This document shows positions 53,394-61,555 of a stretch of DNA of 64,000 nt, piece after piece; the first letter of the stretch is position 1; each line of letters starts with the position of its first letter. A program made the translations under genes and the position numbers. The notes under the pieces are model-generated. The model worked only from the letters and a program-made list of their open reading frames with translations. It searched no databases and was not told the origin of the DNA. The stretch covers positions 549,001 to 613,000 of the forward strand of contig NZ_JBBOPI010000001.1 of NCBI RefSeq assembly GCF_038003525.1, read 5' to 3'. This DNA comes from Solibacillus sp. FSL H8-0538 (GTDB lineage Bacteria; Bacillota; Bacilli; Bacillales_A; Planococcaceae).

Positions 53394-54314
53394 ATGAAAA
53401 AATACATGCTACTTTTGATTATTCCGCTGTTATTTTTTTTGCCCATATTAATGTTTAAAGAAAAAGTATTGACTGACGTGTCACAACCGGCTCCTCTACC
53501 TTGTACTATTTATATAACGGTAGATCAGGCAGAACCAATTGAACTTGAAAGCTACTTAATTGGTGTTATTGCAGCAGAAATGCCGGCAAGCTTTCATATA
53601 GAGGCGCTAAAGGCACAAGCGATTGCCTCTAGAACGTATGCGATTTACAAAACAAATTATGGACAAACCCCGATTAAATCGACAACGGCTCATCAAGTTT
53701 TTTCAAGCCCTGAACAGCGTGAGGACAAGTGGTTGGCAGCCTTTCAGCAATACGAAGCGAAAATTGAGCAGGCAGTCTTACAAACGCAAGGGCAAATCAT
53801 CATGTACGACGCACTACCAATTAGCGCTATGTTCCATGCATCCTCCAATCAGCTAACAGAATCCGCACAAAATTATAGTGGTTATGCAATCCCTTATTTA
53901 CAGTCTGTAAAGAGCGATGAGCAACTTGACCCTGTTTCGCAGCACTTCACTTTCTCCGATCTAAATACGGCACTTCGCACGAATTTAGCAGCAAAGAATT
54001 TTCAATCCATTCGTTTACAAAAAAATAACACTAACCGCGTCAGCACGGTTCAAATCGGAACAAAATCGTGGACGGGCAGGGAGTTTCGGGATGCCTTGCA
54101 ACTCCGTTCGACGAGCTTTACAGTGACACCATCGAATAGTGGCCTTACGATCGTCACAAAGGGTTACGGCCATGGGGTTGGCATGAGTCAGCACGGTGCA
54201 AATGAAATGGCTGGGAGGGGGGATACAGCAGCGCAAATCATCAAGCACTATTACCCAAAAACAAAGATTGAGCCTGCTGCTTGCCAGCCAAATGAAACAA
54301 ATTCATCCAATTAA
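53394..54314 (+). CDS. spoIID: stage II sporulation protein D (SpoIID)
   Basis: A 306-residue mother-cell membrane-anchored lytic transglycosylase needed for engulfment. The N-terminal membrane helix (about 4-21) is followed by the SpoIID domain: ELESYLIGVIAAEMPASFH (catalytic Glu in this region), LKAQAIASRTYAIYK, FHASSNQLTESA, and the final GYGHGVGMSQHGANEMA motif. No Shine-Dalgarno sequence precedes ATG 53394, nor the in-frame ATGs at 53406 and 53451, and a sigma-E -10 lies 5 bases before it. The mRNA may therefore be leaderless. Confidence 0.92.
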   Translation: MKKYMLLLIIPLLFFLPILMFKEKVLTDVSQPAPLPCTIYITVDQAEPIELESYLIGVIAAEMPASFHIEALKAQAIASRTYAIYKTNYGQTPIKSTTAHQVFSSPEQREDKWLAAFQQYEAKIEQAVLQTQGQIIMYDALPISAMFHASSNQLTESAQNYSGYAIPYLQSVKSDEQLDPVSQHFTFSDLNTALRTNLAAKNFQSIRLQKNNTNRVSTVQIGTKSWTGREFRDALQLRSTSFTVTPSNSGLTIVTKGYGHGVGMSQHGANEMAGRGDTAAQIIKHYYPKTKIEPAACQPNETNSSN

Positions 54315-54405
54315 AGTGCTTAGACTAGAAAGCTACCGAAAAAATTCCAAATACTATGTTTAAAACTAGCCTCTGCTGTTTACACTGATGTCAGAGGTGA
54401 TGGAT

Positions 54406-55053
54406 ATGGGAGAAGAAAAACAAGGAAAACCTTCCCAAAAAAATTGGCAACAGCGACCATGGTTTTGGCCAGCTGTTTATAGCGGAATTGCGCTCGCTAT
54501 TATTGCCCTGATAATTAGCTATAATGCATTAATTGAGCGTCAGGAAGAACAACTCATGGAAGAAACGGCTGTACCGGAACAAACATTGGTAGAAACAGCT
54601 GCGCGTCAGGAAACGATGAAATATCCTTTTAAGGAAACTTACTTAGACAAAGTGACTGTGTTGCAAGATTTTTATGATATGAGTGCAGATGCTGAGACTC
54701 GTGAAAATGCATTACTTGTTTTTAAGCAAACGTTTTCGACTTCAACAGGCATTTCGCTAGCAATTAATAGCGAGCCGTTTGAAGTAGTGGCCGCAATGAG
54801 CGGAGAAGTGGCGGAAATTAAGGTTGATGAGTTTACAGGTAATTCGATTACGATCAACCATACAAACGGCATGCAAACTCGCTATAGCTCGGTTGCTGAT
54901 GTGCTAGTGAAGGAAGGCGACTATGTAGGGCAAGGCGAGCAAATTGCGACATCTGCTCAAAATGAATGGAATCCTTCAGCTGGTATTCACTTGCACTTTG
55001 AAGTATTAGAAGAAGGAACGCCGGTTAATCCGCGTAATCTTCTAGCATTTTAG
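54406..55053 (+). CDS. spoIIQ: stage II sporulation protein Q (SpoIIQ)
   Basis: A 215-residue forespore membrane protein that binds SpoIIIAH across the septum to form the feeding-tube channel. One membrane helix (about 25-45) precedes a LytM/M23 domain (~120-215) ending AGIHLHFEVLEEGTPVNPRNLL. The HxH motif is intact but the first zinc ligands are missing (SLAINSEPFEVVAA where active enzymes have HxG...D), as expected for inactive SpoIIQ. ATG 54406 is chosen from three nearby in-frame ATGs since AGAGGTG lies 7-8 bases upstream. A sigma-F promoter is expected but was not found. Confidence 0.9.
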   Translation: MGEEKQGKPSQKNWQQRPWFWPAVYSGIALAIIALIISYNALIERQEEQLMEETAVPEQTLVETAARQETMKYPFKETYLDKVTVLQDFYDMSADAETRENALLVFKQTFSTSTGISLAINSEPFEVVAAMSGEVAEIKVDEFTGNSITINHTNGMQTRYSSVADVLVKEGDYVGQGEQIATSAQNEWNPSAGIHLHFEVLEEGTPVNPRNLLAF

Positions 55054-55063
55054 GAAAACAAAA

Positions 55064-55181
55064 ATTCGCGCACCAATACATCCCTATCGTCAATAACACC
55101 GCGTCCATGCGGCATTGACGATAGGACTGACATCGTGTCAGGAGGCAAAGTGACCTCTTGGCGAGAGTGCGAATGCCTTGA
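55064..55181. repeat. interspersed repeat family C, copy C3
   Basis: Same orientation as C2. Hairpins CCTATCGTCAAT/ATTGACGATAGG (55083-55125) and CTGACATCGTGTCAG (55127-55141), then GAGGCAAAGTGACCTC and the end GCGAATGCCTTGACA. It fills most of the spoIIQ-spoIIID gap; the remaining 55182-55335 shows nothing clear. Confidence 0.75.
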
Positions 55182-55335
55182 CAATTTAAAATAAACTCTT
55201 CCAAAAAGTTCTGAATTGCAACGGTGACTCATATCGTGAAGAAATAGCTGATTTACTACTCATCGTACTACTTAGCGACAATAGAATTGAAGGATTAGAC
55301 GGCACATTCTTACATCCGATAGAGAGGGAGAGAAC

Positions 55336-55590
55336 GTGCACGAACATATTCGGCACCGTTGTGTTCGACTGGGAGAGTTATTAATTGAGACAGGTGAAAC
55401 CGTGCGAGCCCTCGCCAAAATGACAGGCTACTCGAAAAGTACAGTGCATAAGGATTTAACTGAGCGACTAGCGCAAATAAATGAGTCGCTCGCTCGCGAA
55501 GTAAAAGAAGTTTTATTGTACAATAAATCGATTCGGCATTTACGAGGTGGCGAGGCAACACGAAAGAAATGGGAGTCAAAACAAAAATAA
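55336..55590 (+). CDS. spoIIID: sporulation transcription regulator SpoIIID
   Basis: An 84-residue DNA-binding protein of the mother cell acting with sigma-E and sigma-K. The HTH (about 20-50) reads TVRALAKMTGYSKSTVHKDL, and the basic C-terminal IRHLRGGEATRKKWESK binds the minor groove side. The GTG start follows GAGAGGGAGAGAAC. Same place as in B. subtilis, before mbl. Confidence 0.94.
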   Translation: MHEHIRHRCVRLGELLIETGETVRALAKMTGYSKSTVHKDLTERLAQINESLAREVKEVLLYNKSIRHLRGGEATRKKWESKQK

Positions 55591-55634
55591 AAAAGCATTT
55601 AGATGAATTCAAAAGTACATCTAAATGCTTTTTT
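55589..55634 (+). terminator. rho-independent terminator after spoIIID
   Basis: A 17-bp stem (AAAAAAGCATTTAGATG with CATCTAAATGCTTTTTT) with an A/T-rich symmetric end, able to work in both directions. Confidence 0.85.
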
Positions 55635-55784
55635 ATGTTCAAAATTAACGCACTTATTACTTTCAAATAGGGAAAACCCTTCCATAAAATAAGGTGTAAT
55701 TCGTTATTGATTATGATAAAATGGTCAAGATGAAGAGATATAGATACGTATACATGTTTGATTTGGTAGGAAGGAGATAAAAAC

Positions 55785-56783
55785 ATGTTTTCAAAGGATA
55801 TTGGGATTGATTTAGGTACAGCGAACGTACTGATTCATGTGAAAGGAAAAGGAATTGTTTTAAATGAGCCTTCCGTAGTAGCAATTGATAAAAAAACAAA
55901 TAGGGTGCTAGCAGTTGGTGAAGAGGCACGTCAAATGGTAGGACGTACACCAGGCAATATTGTAGCCATCCGCCCATTAAAAGACGGTGTGATTGCGGAT
56001 TTTGATATTACAGAAGCAATGCTCAAGCATTTCATAAATAAATTAAATGTAAAAGGGTTTTTATCAAAGCCACGTATTTTAATTTGCTGTCCAACAAATA
56101 TTACGAGTGTCGAGCAAAAGGCCATTCGTGAAGCAGCAGAAAAATCAGGTGGTAAAAAGATCTATTTAGAAGAAGAACCAAAAGTTGCGGCAATTGGTGC
56201 AGGCATGGATATTTTCCAACCAAGCGGGAATATGGTTGTTGATATTGGTGGTGGAACGACAGATGTTGCTGTACTATCAATGGGCGATATCGTTACGAGC
56301 GAATCAATAAAAATAGCTGGTGATGTATTCGACAATGACATCTTGCAATACATAAAGAAAGAATACAAGTTACTCATCGGTGAACGTACATCAGAGGCAA
56401 TTAAAATAACAATCGGTACCGTCTTCCCAGGAGGCCGCAATGATTCAATGGACATCCGTGGGCGTGACATGGTGACAGGTTTACCAAGAATAATTACCAT
56501 CCAATCCGATGAAATTGAGCGTGCTTTACATGAATCTGTAGCAATGATTGTGCAATCAGCGAAAAATGTCTTAGAAAAGACACCACCGGAACTTTCTGCA
56601 GACATTATTGACCGCGGCGTTATTATTACGGGCGGCGGTGCGCTGTTACACGGGATGGATCAGCTATTAATAGAAGAACTTAAGGTGCCAGTTTTTATCG
56701 CAGAAAACCCAATGGATTGTGTCGCAATTGGTACAGGCATCATGTTAGATAATATTGATCGTGCGGCAGGTACTAAAATTTAG
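55785..56783 (+). CDS. mbl: actin-like cell-shape protein Mbl
   Basis: A 332-residue MreB-family filament protein that guides the elongation machinery along the sidewall. It has ATPase phosphate-1 IGIDLGTANVLIHVKGKGIV, phosphate-2 VVDIGGGTTDVAVLSMGDIV, and adenosine motif VIITGGGALLHGMDQ. The place after spoIIID and before flhO identifies Mbl rather than MreB or MreBH. ATG follows GGAAGGAGATAAAAAC. The 214-base gap to flhO contains no recognised feature. Confidence 0.94.
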   Translation: MFSKDIGIDLGTANVLIHVKGKGIVLNEPSVVAIDKKTNRVLAVGEEARQMVGRTPGNIVAIRPLKDGVIADFDITEAMLKHFINKLNVKGFLSKPRILICCPTNITSVEQKAIREAAEKSGGKKIYLEEEPKVAAIGAGMDIFQPSGNMVVDIGGGTTDVAVLSMGDIVTSESIKIAGDVFDNDILQYIKKEYKLLIGERTSEAIKITIGTVFPGGRNDSMDIRGRDMVTGLPRIITIQSDEIERALHESVAMIVQSAKNVLEKTPPELSADIIDRGVIITGGGALLHGMDQLLIEELKVPVFIAENPMDCVAIGTGIMLDNIDRAAGTKI

Positions 56784-56997
56784 ATTCATTCATTGGATAT
56801 GGGGCTGCACGATGCAGGCCAGTCAGTCGTTGTCGTATGGATGTGACGAACTTAGGCGAACCTCCTTTTTAAAAGGAATAAATCGTCCAGACCCGTACGA
56901 TTCAAAATCTAGATACATTGTTTTTTTGTGTCGATAGCGTAACGACAGAAACAAATATGCCAAGGCGAATTTGAACTAAAAATAAGAGGTGAATGGT

Positions 56998-57837
56998 TTG
57001 TTTAAAGGATTTTATACAGTTGCATCTGGTATGATTGCCCAACAGCGTAAAACAGAAATTTTAACAAATAATATGGCTAATGCCAATACACCTGGGTTTA
57101 AAGCAGATCAGTCCACAATTCGGTCATTCCCGGATATGCTCATGTCAGCAGTGAAGTCCACGACACTCCCAACAGAAAATGGGCTCACTCTTTCTTCAGC
57201 ATCTCCAATTGGCGCATTAAATACAGGTGTTTATTTACAAGAAACACTTGCAAATTATACACAAGGCACTATATATTCAACGAACTTTTCAACAGATGTA
57301 GCGTTAATCGATACGGCCATGCCAGTAGATGCTGATTCCGGTTCAAAGGGTTCGATTTTCTTCCGTCTGGAAAATCCAAACGGGGGAGAAGCTTATACGC
57401 GTAACGGGAACTTCACATTAGATGGTCAGGGCAACTTAGTAAACAGCAACGGCTTACATGTGTTATCGGATACAGGTGAACGTATTCAGCTAGCAAACGA
57501 TAACTTCCAACTAACTCCAGAGGGTGCTATTTATGATGAGAATGGCGTACAAGTTGCAACAATTGGCGTTTCCTTCTCAGCCAACCCAGACGTTTTAGTG
57601 AAGCAAGATAACGGTCTTTTCCAAACGATTGATGGGACAGTATTACCAACAGCCTATGGACAAGATGGCGTAGTATTCGCGATGCAACAAAGCTACCTAG
57701 AAGGCTCTAATGTCGATGCTGCAAGATCAATGACAGAATTAATGACAGCTTACCGAGCTTTTGAAGCAAACCAAAAAGTATTGCAAGCATACGATAAAAG
57801 TATGGACAAAGCAGTAAATGAAATCGGACGAGTATAA
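56998..57837 (+). CDS. flhO: flagellar hook-basal body protein FlhO
   Basis: A 279-residue rod/hook-family (FlgF/FlgG-like) protein. The N-terminal coiled region FKGFYTVASGMIAQQRKTEI then LTNNMANANTPGFKADQ carries the rod-protein signature. The C-terminal part, with SYLEGSNVDAARSMTELMTAYRAFEANQKVLQAYD, closes the filament-type coiled coil. TTG 56998 follows AGAGGTGAATGG; an in-frame GTG three codons earlier overlaps the ribosome site. Paired with flhP, 27 bases downstream. Confidence 0.9.
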   Translation: MFKGFYTVASGMIAQQRKTEILTNNMANANTPGFKADQSTIRSFPDMLMSAVKSTTLPTENGLTLSSASPIGALNTGVYLQETLANYTQGTIYSTNFSTDVALIDTAMPVDADSGSKGSIFFRLENPNGGEAYTRNGNFTLDGQGNLVNSNGLHVLSDTGERIQLANDNFQLTPEGAIYDENGVQVATIGVSFSANPDVLVKQDNGLFQTIDGTVLPTAYGQDGVVFAMQQSYLEGSNVDAARSMTELMTAYRAFEANQKVLQAYDKSMDKAVNEIGRV

Positions 57838-57864
57838 AATTAGACGCATAGGAGGATTTATAAC

Positions 57865-58704
57865 ATGCTCCGTACAATGTTTACAGCAACGAATACACTG
57901 TCACAATTACAAACGCAATTAGACAATATTAGTAATAATATTTCTAACAGCAATACTACCGGCTATAAAACGAAGCAAGCTAATTTTTCTGAAATGCTTT
58001 ACCAACAGTACAATACTGACAAACTGGACAAAACAGTTCGCCAATCACCAGTCGGCATACGCTATGGTGTAGGTGCACAAATTAGCCAAATTCAAGCAAA
58101 TCAGTCACAAGGCTCACTCCAAATGACTGATCGTGATTTAGACTTTGCTCTTACAAAAGAAAACCAATACTTCAATGTCCTGATGCCAGAAGGTGAAGGC
58201 ACGCGTACGGCATACACACGTCAAGGGAACTTCTACGTTTCGCCAACCGATAATGGACAAGTAATGCTTGTTAATAGTGATGGCTACGCGGTTGCTGATT
58301 CAAGTGGGCAACCTATTTTTTTTCCTGATAATGCTACTGGCTTTACTGTAGATGCTAATGGTACATTAAACGTGAACTATGCGGACGGCGATACACTAAA
58401 AATAGAGTTAGCCATCACCGCACTTCAAAAGCCACAAGCGATGGAGCAACTTCAAGGCGGTACGTATATTGGTCTACCCGGGAACCTGCAAGAGCTTGGA
58501 CTAAATGAAGCAGATATTTTAACTGATTTACAGGGCATCAACCGGTCAACAGTTGGGATTCAAATCGGTGCGCTTGAAATGTCGAACGTTGATTTATCAA
58601 AGGAAATGACAGATTTAATTGCCGCACAGCGTTCTTATCAGTTCAATACACGTGCGGTTTCGATTGCAGATCAAATGCTAGGCTTAATTAATGGCATTCG
58701 CTAG
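57865..58704 (+). CDS. flhP: flagellar hook-basal body protein FlhP
   Basis: A 279-residue paralogue of FlhO. It has LRTMFTATNTLSQLQTQLDN followed by ISNNISNSNTTGYKTKQ at the start and LEMSNVDLSKEMTDLIAAQR then SYQFNTRAVSIADQMLGL at the end. ATG follows TAGGAGGATTTATAAC. FlhO and FlhP are thought to be distal rod components in Bacilli. Confidence 0.92.
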   Translation: MLRTMFTATNTLSQLQTQLDNISNNISNSNTTGYKTKQANFSEMLYQQYNTDKLDKTVRQSPVGIRYGVGAQISQIQANQSQGSLQMTDRDLDFALTKENQYFNVLMPEGEGTRTAYTRQGNFYVSPTDNGQVMLVNSDGYAVADSSGQPIFFPDNATGFTVDANGTLNVNYADGDTLKIELAITALQKPQAMEQLQGGTYIGLPGNLQELGLNEADILTDLQGINRSTVGIQIGALEMSNVDLSKEMTDLIAAQRSYQFNTRAVSIADQMLGLINGIR

Positions 58705-58730
58705 CCAGAAGTTTTAAGGGAGAACAGCTT

Positions 58731-59018
58731 ATGACAAACGAGTTAAAAGGGAATGAACCACAATCGGAGCATGAGAACTTAGAACCGAAAAAGAAACGTA
58801 GTCGAGCACAAGAACCTTCAGACAAACCGACTCGCTGGGTACAACTCCGACTTATTCCAATCTGGCTACGTATTATTTTAGTTGCTGTCCTATTCATAGT
58901 GTCAGCAGCAATTGGGATGATCGTTGGTTATGGTTATATTGGCGATGGTGACCCAGGTGATGCACTAAAGTGGAGTACCTGGCAGCATTTACTTGATATT
59001 ATTGAAGGAATAGAATAA
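58731..59018 (+). CDS. EpuA-type small membrane protein (often labelled RNA polymerase subunit beta-like)
   Basis: A 95-residue protein. The N-terminal half is very polar (Glu/Lys/Arg). One membrane helix (about 47-70, IPIWLRIILVAVLFIVSAAIG) follows, and then GYGYIGDGDPGDALKWSTW and a short C-terminal helix. This pattern is the EpuA family. Database names calling it an RNA polymerase subunit seem doubtful; a membrane role is more likely. ATG follows AAGGGAGAACAGCTT. Same transcript as flhOP by spacing (26 bases). Confidence 0.75.
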   Translation: MTNELKGNEPQSEHENLEPKKKRSRAQEPSDKPTRWVQLRLIPIWLRIILVAVLFIVSAAIGMIVGYGYIGDGDPGDALKWSTWQHLLDIIEGIE

Positions 59019-59023
59019 AGCTA

Positions 59024-59058
59024 GCGAGCGCTCGCATGGAAGAAACGTGAGTGCTCAC
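59024..59058. promoter_or_regulatory. pair of related palindromes upstream of fabZ
   Basis: GCGAGCGCTCGC (59024-59035) is a perfect 12-bp palindrome. GTGAGTGCTCAC (59047-59058) is a near variant 23 bases downstream. They could be an operator pair or a hairpin; no known regulator is matched. Confidence 0.4.
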
Positions 59059-59088
59059 TTACTAGTCATTGCTTTTTAATTCGTTTTT

Positions 59089-59144
59089 AGTAGATAAGAA
59101 AGGACATCATCTCGCCCAATACTAGGCGAGATGTGTCTTTCTAA
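59089..59144 (+). repeat. interspersed repeat family A, short copy A8
   Basis: AGTAGATAAGAAAGGACATC joins the first half-arm straight to the second hairpin CATCTCGCCC / GGCGAGATG, ending TCTTTCTAA. The middle of the element is deleted. Preceded by TTTTT, as in other copies. Confidence 0.7.
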
Positions 59145-59196
59145 TAAAGTATACATAATTGGGACATCATACATACAAAAAGGGGTTAGATAATAT

Positions 59197-59634
59197 ATGT
59201 TAAGCGCAGAACAAATTCAAGCAATTTTACCGCATCGTTATCCATTTTTATACGTCGACCGTATTACGGAGCTAGAGGATGGAAAACGTGCAGTTGGAAT
59301 CAAAAATGTATCAATTAACGAAGACTTTTTCAATGGACATTTTCCAGGCTATCCAGTAATGCCTGGCGTACTCATTGTAGAAGCGCTCGCACAAGTTGGC
59401 GGAGTGGCTCTTTTAAATGCGGAGCAATTTAAAGGGCGTATTGTTTTTTTAACAGGCATTGATAACTGCCGCTTTAAACGACAAGTCGTACCTGGAGACC
59501 AATTAAAACTAGAAGTAGAATTCGTAAAACTTCGTGGCCAAATGGGGAAAGGACATGGGATTGCGACAGTAGACGGCGAACTTGTTTGTGAAGTTGATAT
59601 TTTGTTCGCAATCGGTCCTGTTCAACCAAAGTGA
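59197..59634 (+). CDS. fabZ: 3-hydroxyacyl-ACP dehydratase FabZ
   Basis: A 145-residue hot-dog fold dehydratase of fatty acid synthesis. The catalytic pair is His48 in [14 protein letters not shown] and Glu62 in [12 protein letters not shown]. It begins with [16 protein letters not shown] follows AAAGGGGTTAGATAAT. Followed by unrelated small genes. Confidence 0.95.
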   Translation: MLSAEQIQAILPHRYPFLYVDRITELEDGKRAVGIKNVSINEDFFNGHFPGYPVMPGVLIVEALAQVGGVALLNAEQFKGRIVFLTGIDNCRFKRQVVPGDQLKLEVEFVKLRGQMGKGHGIATVDGELVCEVDILFAIGPVQPK

Positions 59635-59742
59635 CGTGATTTGCATTTATTTCGTAAAGGTTATAGAATGAATGGGTTGAATATAATCATTTCAAGTACA
59701 ATGAACGGAAGTTTGGCTTTAAACGTAGGAGGTTTTAAATAG

Positions 59743-60126
59743 ATGTATAAACAACTGTCTTCCGGTGTGAAAATAAGTATTACACGATCAATCTCAACGT
59801 CGTTTGAATCATATTTAGCGAGCATTGATTGGGACGAAGAGAAATTTTCAATGGAAAATTTCATGGAAAACTGGCAAAAATATTTTACGGAAAGTGCTGC
59901 TTGGTTTGACAAAGTACCACAAGAAGTATTACTAAGTACAGAATTTCATGCTGAAATTGCGAAAAAGATGGATGAAGTGATCGCAAAGGTGTTGAGCGAA
60001 GAGCCAACAGCGAAGCAAATCGCATCAATCGACAAAATGCAAAAGCAATTAGGCACGAATTACTCATATGATTGTAAAGCAGAAGCGGCCTATGTTGAGC
60101 AACTGTTAAAAGAAAAATTAAAATAG
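59743..60126 (+). CDS. hypothetical protein, 127 residues
   Basis: A soluble, mixed alpha-rich protein without signal peptide, membrane helix or recognised motif. Aromatic-rich middle (ENWQKYFTESAAWFDKVPQ) and a charged C-terminus ending LLKEKLK. A good AGGAGG site lies 10 bases before ATG 59743, and codon use looks like its neighbours, so it is probably real. I do not recognise the family. It sits between fabZ and a lipoprotein gene. Confidence 0.65.
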   Translation: MYKQLSSGVKISITRSISTSFESYLASIDWDEEKFSMENFMENWQKYFTESAAWFDKVPQEVLLSTEFHAEIAKKMDEVIAKVLSEEPTAKQIASIDKMQKQLGTNYSYDCKAEAAYVEQLLKEKLK

Positions 60127-60222
60127 TACCATTTAATTGTTAGGATAGTTCCTTCCGTTCTCGGGCACTCTATGAACGATCACAATTGTGATTAAGCGCT
60201 CGAAGAAAGGAGGGATTTTTTT

Positions 60223-60603
60223 ATGTTGAAAAGCACATTCATCGCCTACATGCTAGGTACAGTTTTACTCGTTGGCTGTAATACGAACACGGACAAAGTA
60301 AATGAAGAAACACCGATGGAGGACGTTAAAAATGGCGTTAATAACGGTGTCAATGACGTTGAAAACGGTGTCAATGAAGTGATTGATGACGTTGAAAATG
60401 GTGTAAACAACAACGAAGTCGACATGAACGGTACCGACACAAACGGGACTAATGGCCAAATTAATGAAGGTACAATTAATAATGGCAACGGAGACTACCA
60501 AAATGGTGTTACCGCGCCTGATACAGGTAATAATGTAAATAATGAAGACATTATTGAAGATAAAGCTGATCGGAAAGATAAAGACAATATTGATAATCGT
60601 TAA
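60223..60603 (+). CDS. low-complexity lipoprotein, unknown function
   Basis: A 126-residue secreted lipoprotein. The signal peptide ends in LGTVLLVGCNT (Cys at about 19). The mature part is almost entirely Asn/Gly/Val/Asp/Glu with repeats of the type DVENGVN and NGTNG, and ends in a charged KADRKDKDNIDNR. It is probably unstructured on the cell surface. ATG follows AAAGGAGGGATTTTTTT. A strong terminator follows. No function can be assigned. Confidence 0.7.
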   Translation: MLKSTFIAYMLGTVLLVGCNTNTDKVNEETPMEDVKNGVNNGVNDVENGVNEVIDDVENGVNNNEVDMNGTDTNGTNGQINEGTINNGNGDYQNGVTAPDTGNNVNNEDIIEDKADRKDKDNIDNR

Positions 60604-60604
60604 T

Positions 60605-60650
60605 AAAAAAATCAGAAACGTGCGATAGGCATCGTTTCTGATTTTTTTTA
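60605..60650 (+). terminator. rho-independent terminator after the lipoprotein gene
   Basis: AAAATCAGAAACG pairs with CGTTTCTGATTTT around a 12-base loop, followed by a long T-run. Confidence 0.88.
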
Positions 60651-60709
60651 TTGTAAAGGAAATAATAAAATTTCGCCTTGTGGAGAACAACCAACTAAGT
60701 AATTGCAAC

Positions 60710-60816
60710 GTCTAGGTGAAAGCGCCAGCCCCTCGATTCCGATAGTGAAGGCAAAGAGCGCCTTCACTTTGAACTTGCAAGCAGCTTGTCGGGGCGAAGC
60801 AGGCGATTTAACGCTT
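60710..60816. repeat. family D structured intergenic element
   Basis: GTCTAGGTGAAAGCGCCAGC begins it and CGGGGCGAAGCAGGCGATTT ends it. In the middle is a perfect hairpin, AGTGAAGGC / GCCTTCACT. It resembles a common Bacillales intergenic repeat (GTCTAGGCGC...GCCCC), recognised from memory only. One copy seen in this window. Confidence 0.5.
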
Positions 60817-60820
60817 TTAT

Positions 60821-60876
60821 TAATGATTAAGAAAGGACATTATCGCGTCCTAATTTGGAGCGCGATATGTCCTATT
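60821..60876 (+). repeat. interspersed repeat family A, covarying copy A9
   Basis: AATGATTAAGAAAGGACATT leads into the hairpin TATCGCG / CGCGATA, closing TATGTCC. The stem sequence differs from other copies (CATCTCG/CGAGATG) on both arms in a matching way. It abuts the ywpF stop codon. Confidence 0.65.
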
Positions 60877-61300
60877 AATTGTCTTTTAAGGTTGGTCGTT
60901 CCTTCATCCCATGTTCAAAGCGCTTCAGTAGCTCCTCATGTTGCAAGCCCTCTGCAAGAAGTTGTTTAAGTAATTGCTCGGCATATTTTTTGGGCTGTGG
61001 CTTCAAACGACCTTGCAATAAAACTGAAATATGATCGCCGATGTCCCGAATGGTGCTGACAACAACAGCAAACGGAGCTGGCTCATTATCAGGTGCAGTA
61101 ATAACCGCACAAGCATGAAATAACTCCCCAGATTGTAACAAGCGTTGAAAGACGTCGCGGTACGTTGCTGGAATAAAAAGCTCTAAAATCCAAAGCTGAT
61201 GACTATTTTCTTGGTTAATAATAATCCCATCCGTTAACGGGAATTTTTGTACACCATCTGCGGTCATCATATCAAACGACAGCATTTTAAACATCTTCAT
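60875..61300 (-). CDS. ywpF: YwpF family protein
   Basis: A 141-residue protein of the YwpF family, recognised by KMFKMLSFDMM at the start, PLTDGIIINQENSHQLWILE in the middle, and by its place beside the ywpH (ssbB) and fabZ genes as in B. subtilis. No catalytic motif, membrane helix or signal peptide. The start at 61300 is used since GGAGGGAGCGGTT lies just upstream on the minus strand. Function unknown. Confidence 0.8.
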   Translation of the reverse strand: MKMFKMLSFDMMTADGVQKFPLTDGIIINQENSHQLWILELFIPATYRDVFQRLLQSGELFHACAVITAPDNEPAPFAVVVSTIRDIGDHISVLLQGRLKPQPKKYAEQLLKQLLAEGLQHEELLKRFEHGMKERPTLKDN

Positions 61301-61555
61301 AACCGCTCCCTCCTGCAATCTTTTCCTAATTTTTAATATAACATAGAAAAATTGACAAATTAATTATTTCCATTTCGACGAAAAACGTAGTAAGATGGCG
61401 AGTTTTGTATCATTTACAAATTATGAAGAAATGTACTAATACGTCAAAAAACTCATTTCAACGTATAAATCCATTGAAATATCATCTTTCCGCTTTTGCC
61501 AATATTTATAGAAATCGCTTAAGATAAAGGCGAAGCAACGAAAGGAGGTGTCTCA

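Noticed and set aside
54315-54405. Sigma-F promoter for spoIIQ
   Set aside because: Expected from B. subtilis, but no adequate -35/-10 match could be found by eye.
56784-56997. A further family C copy between mbl and flhO
   Set aside because: Some words look similar (GGCGAACCTCC), but the ends and hairpins of the family are not present.
61330-61555. ComK boxes upstream of ssbB
   Set aside because: A/T-rich tracts occur but no AAAA-N5-TTTT pair with the right spacing.
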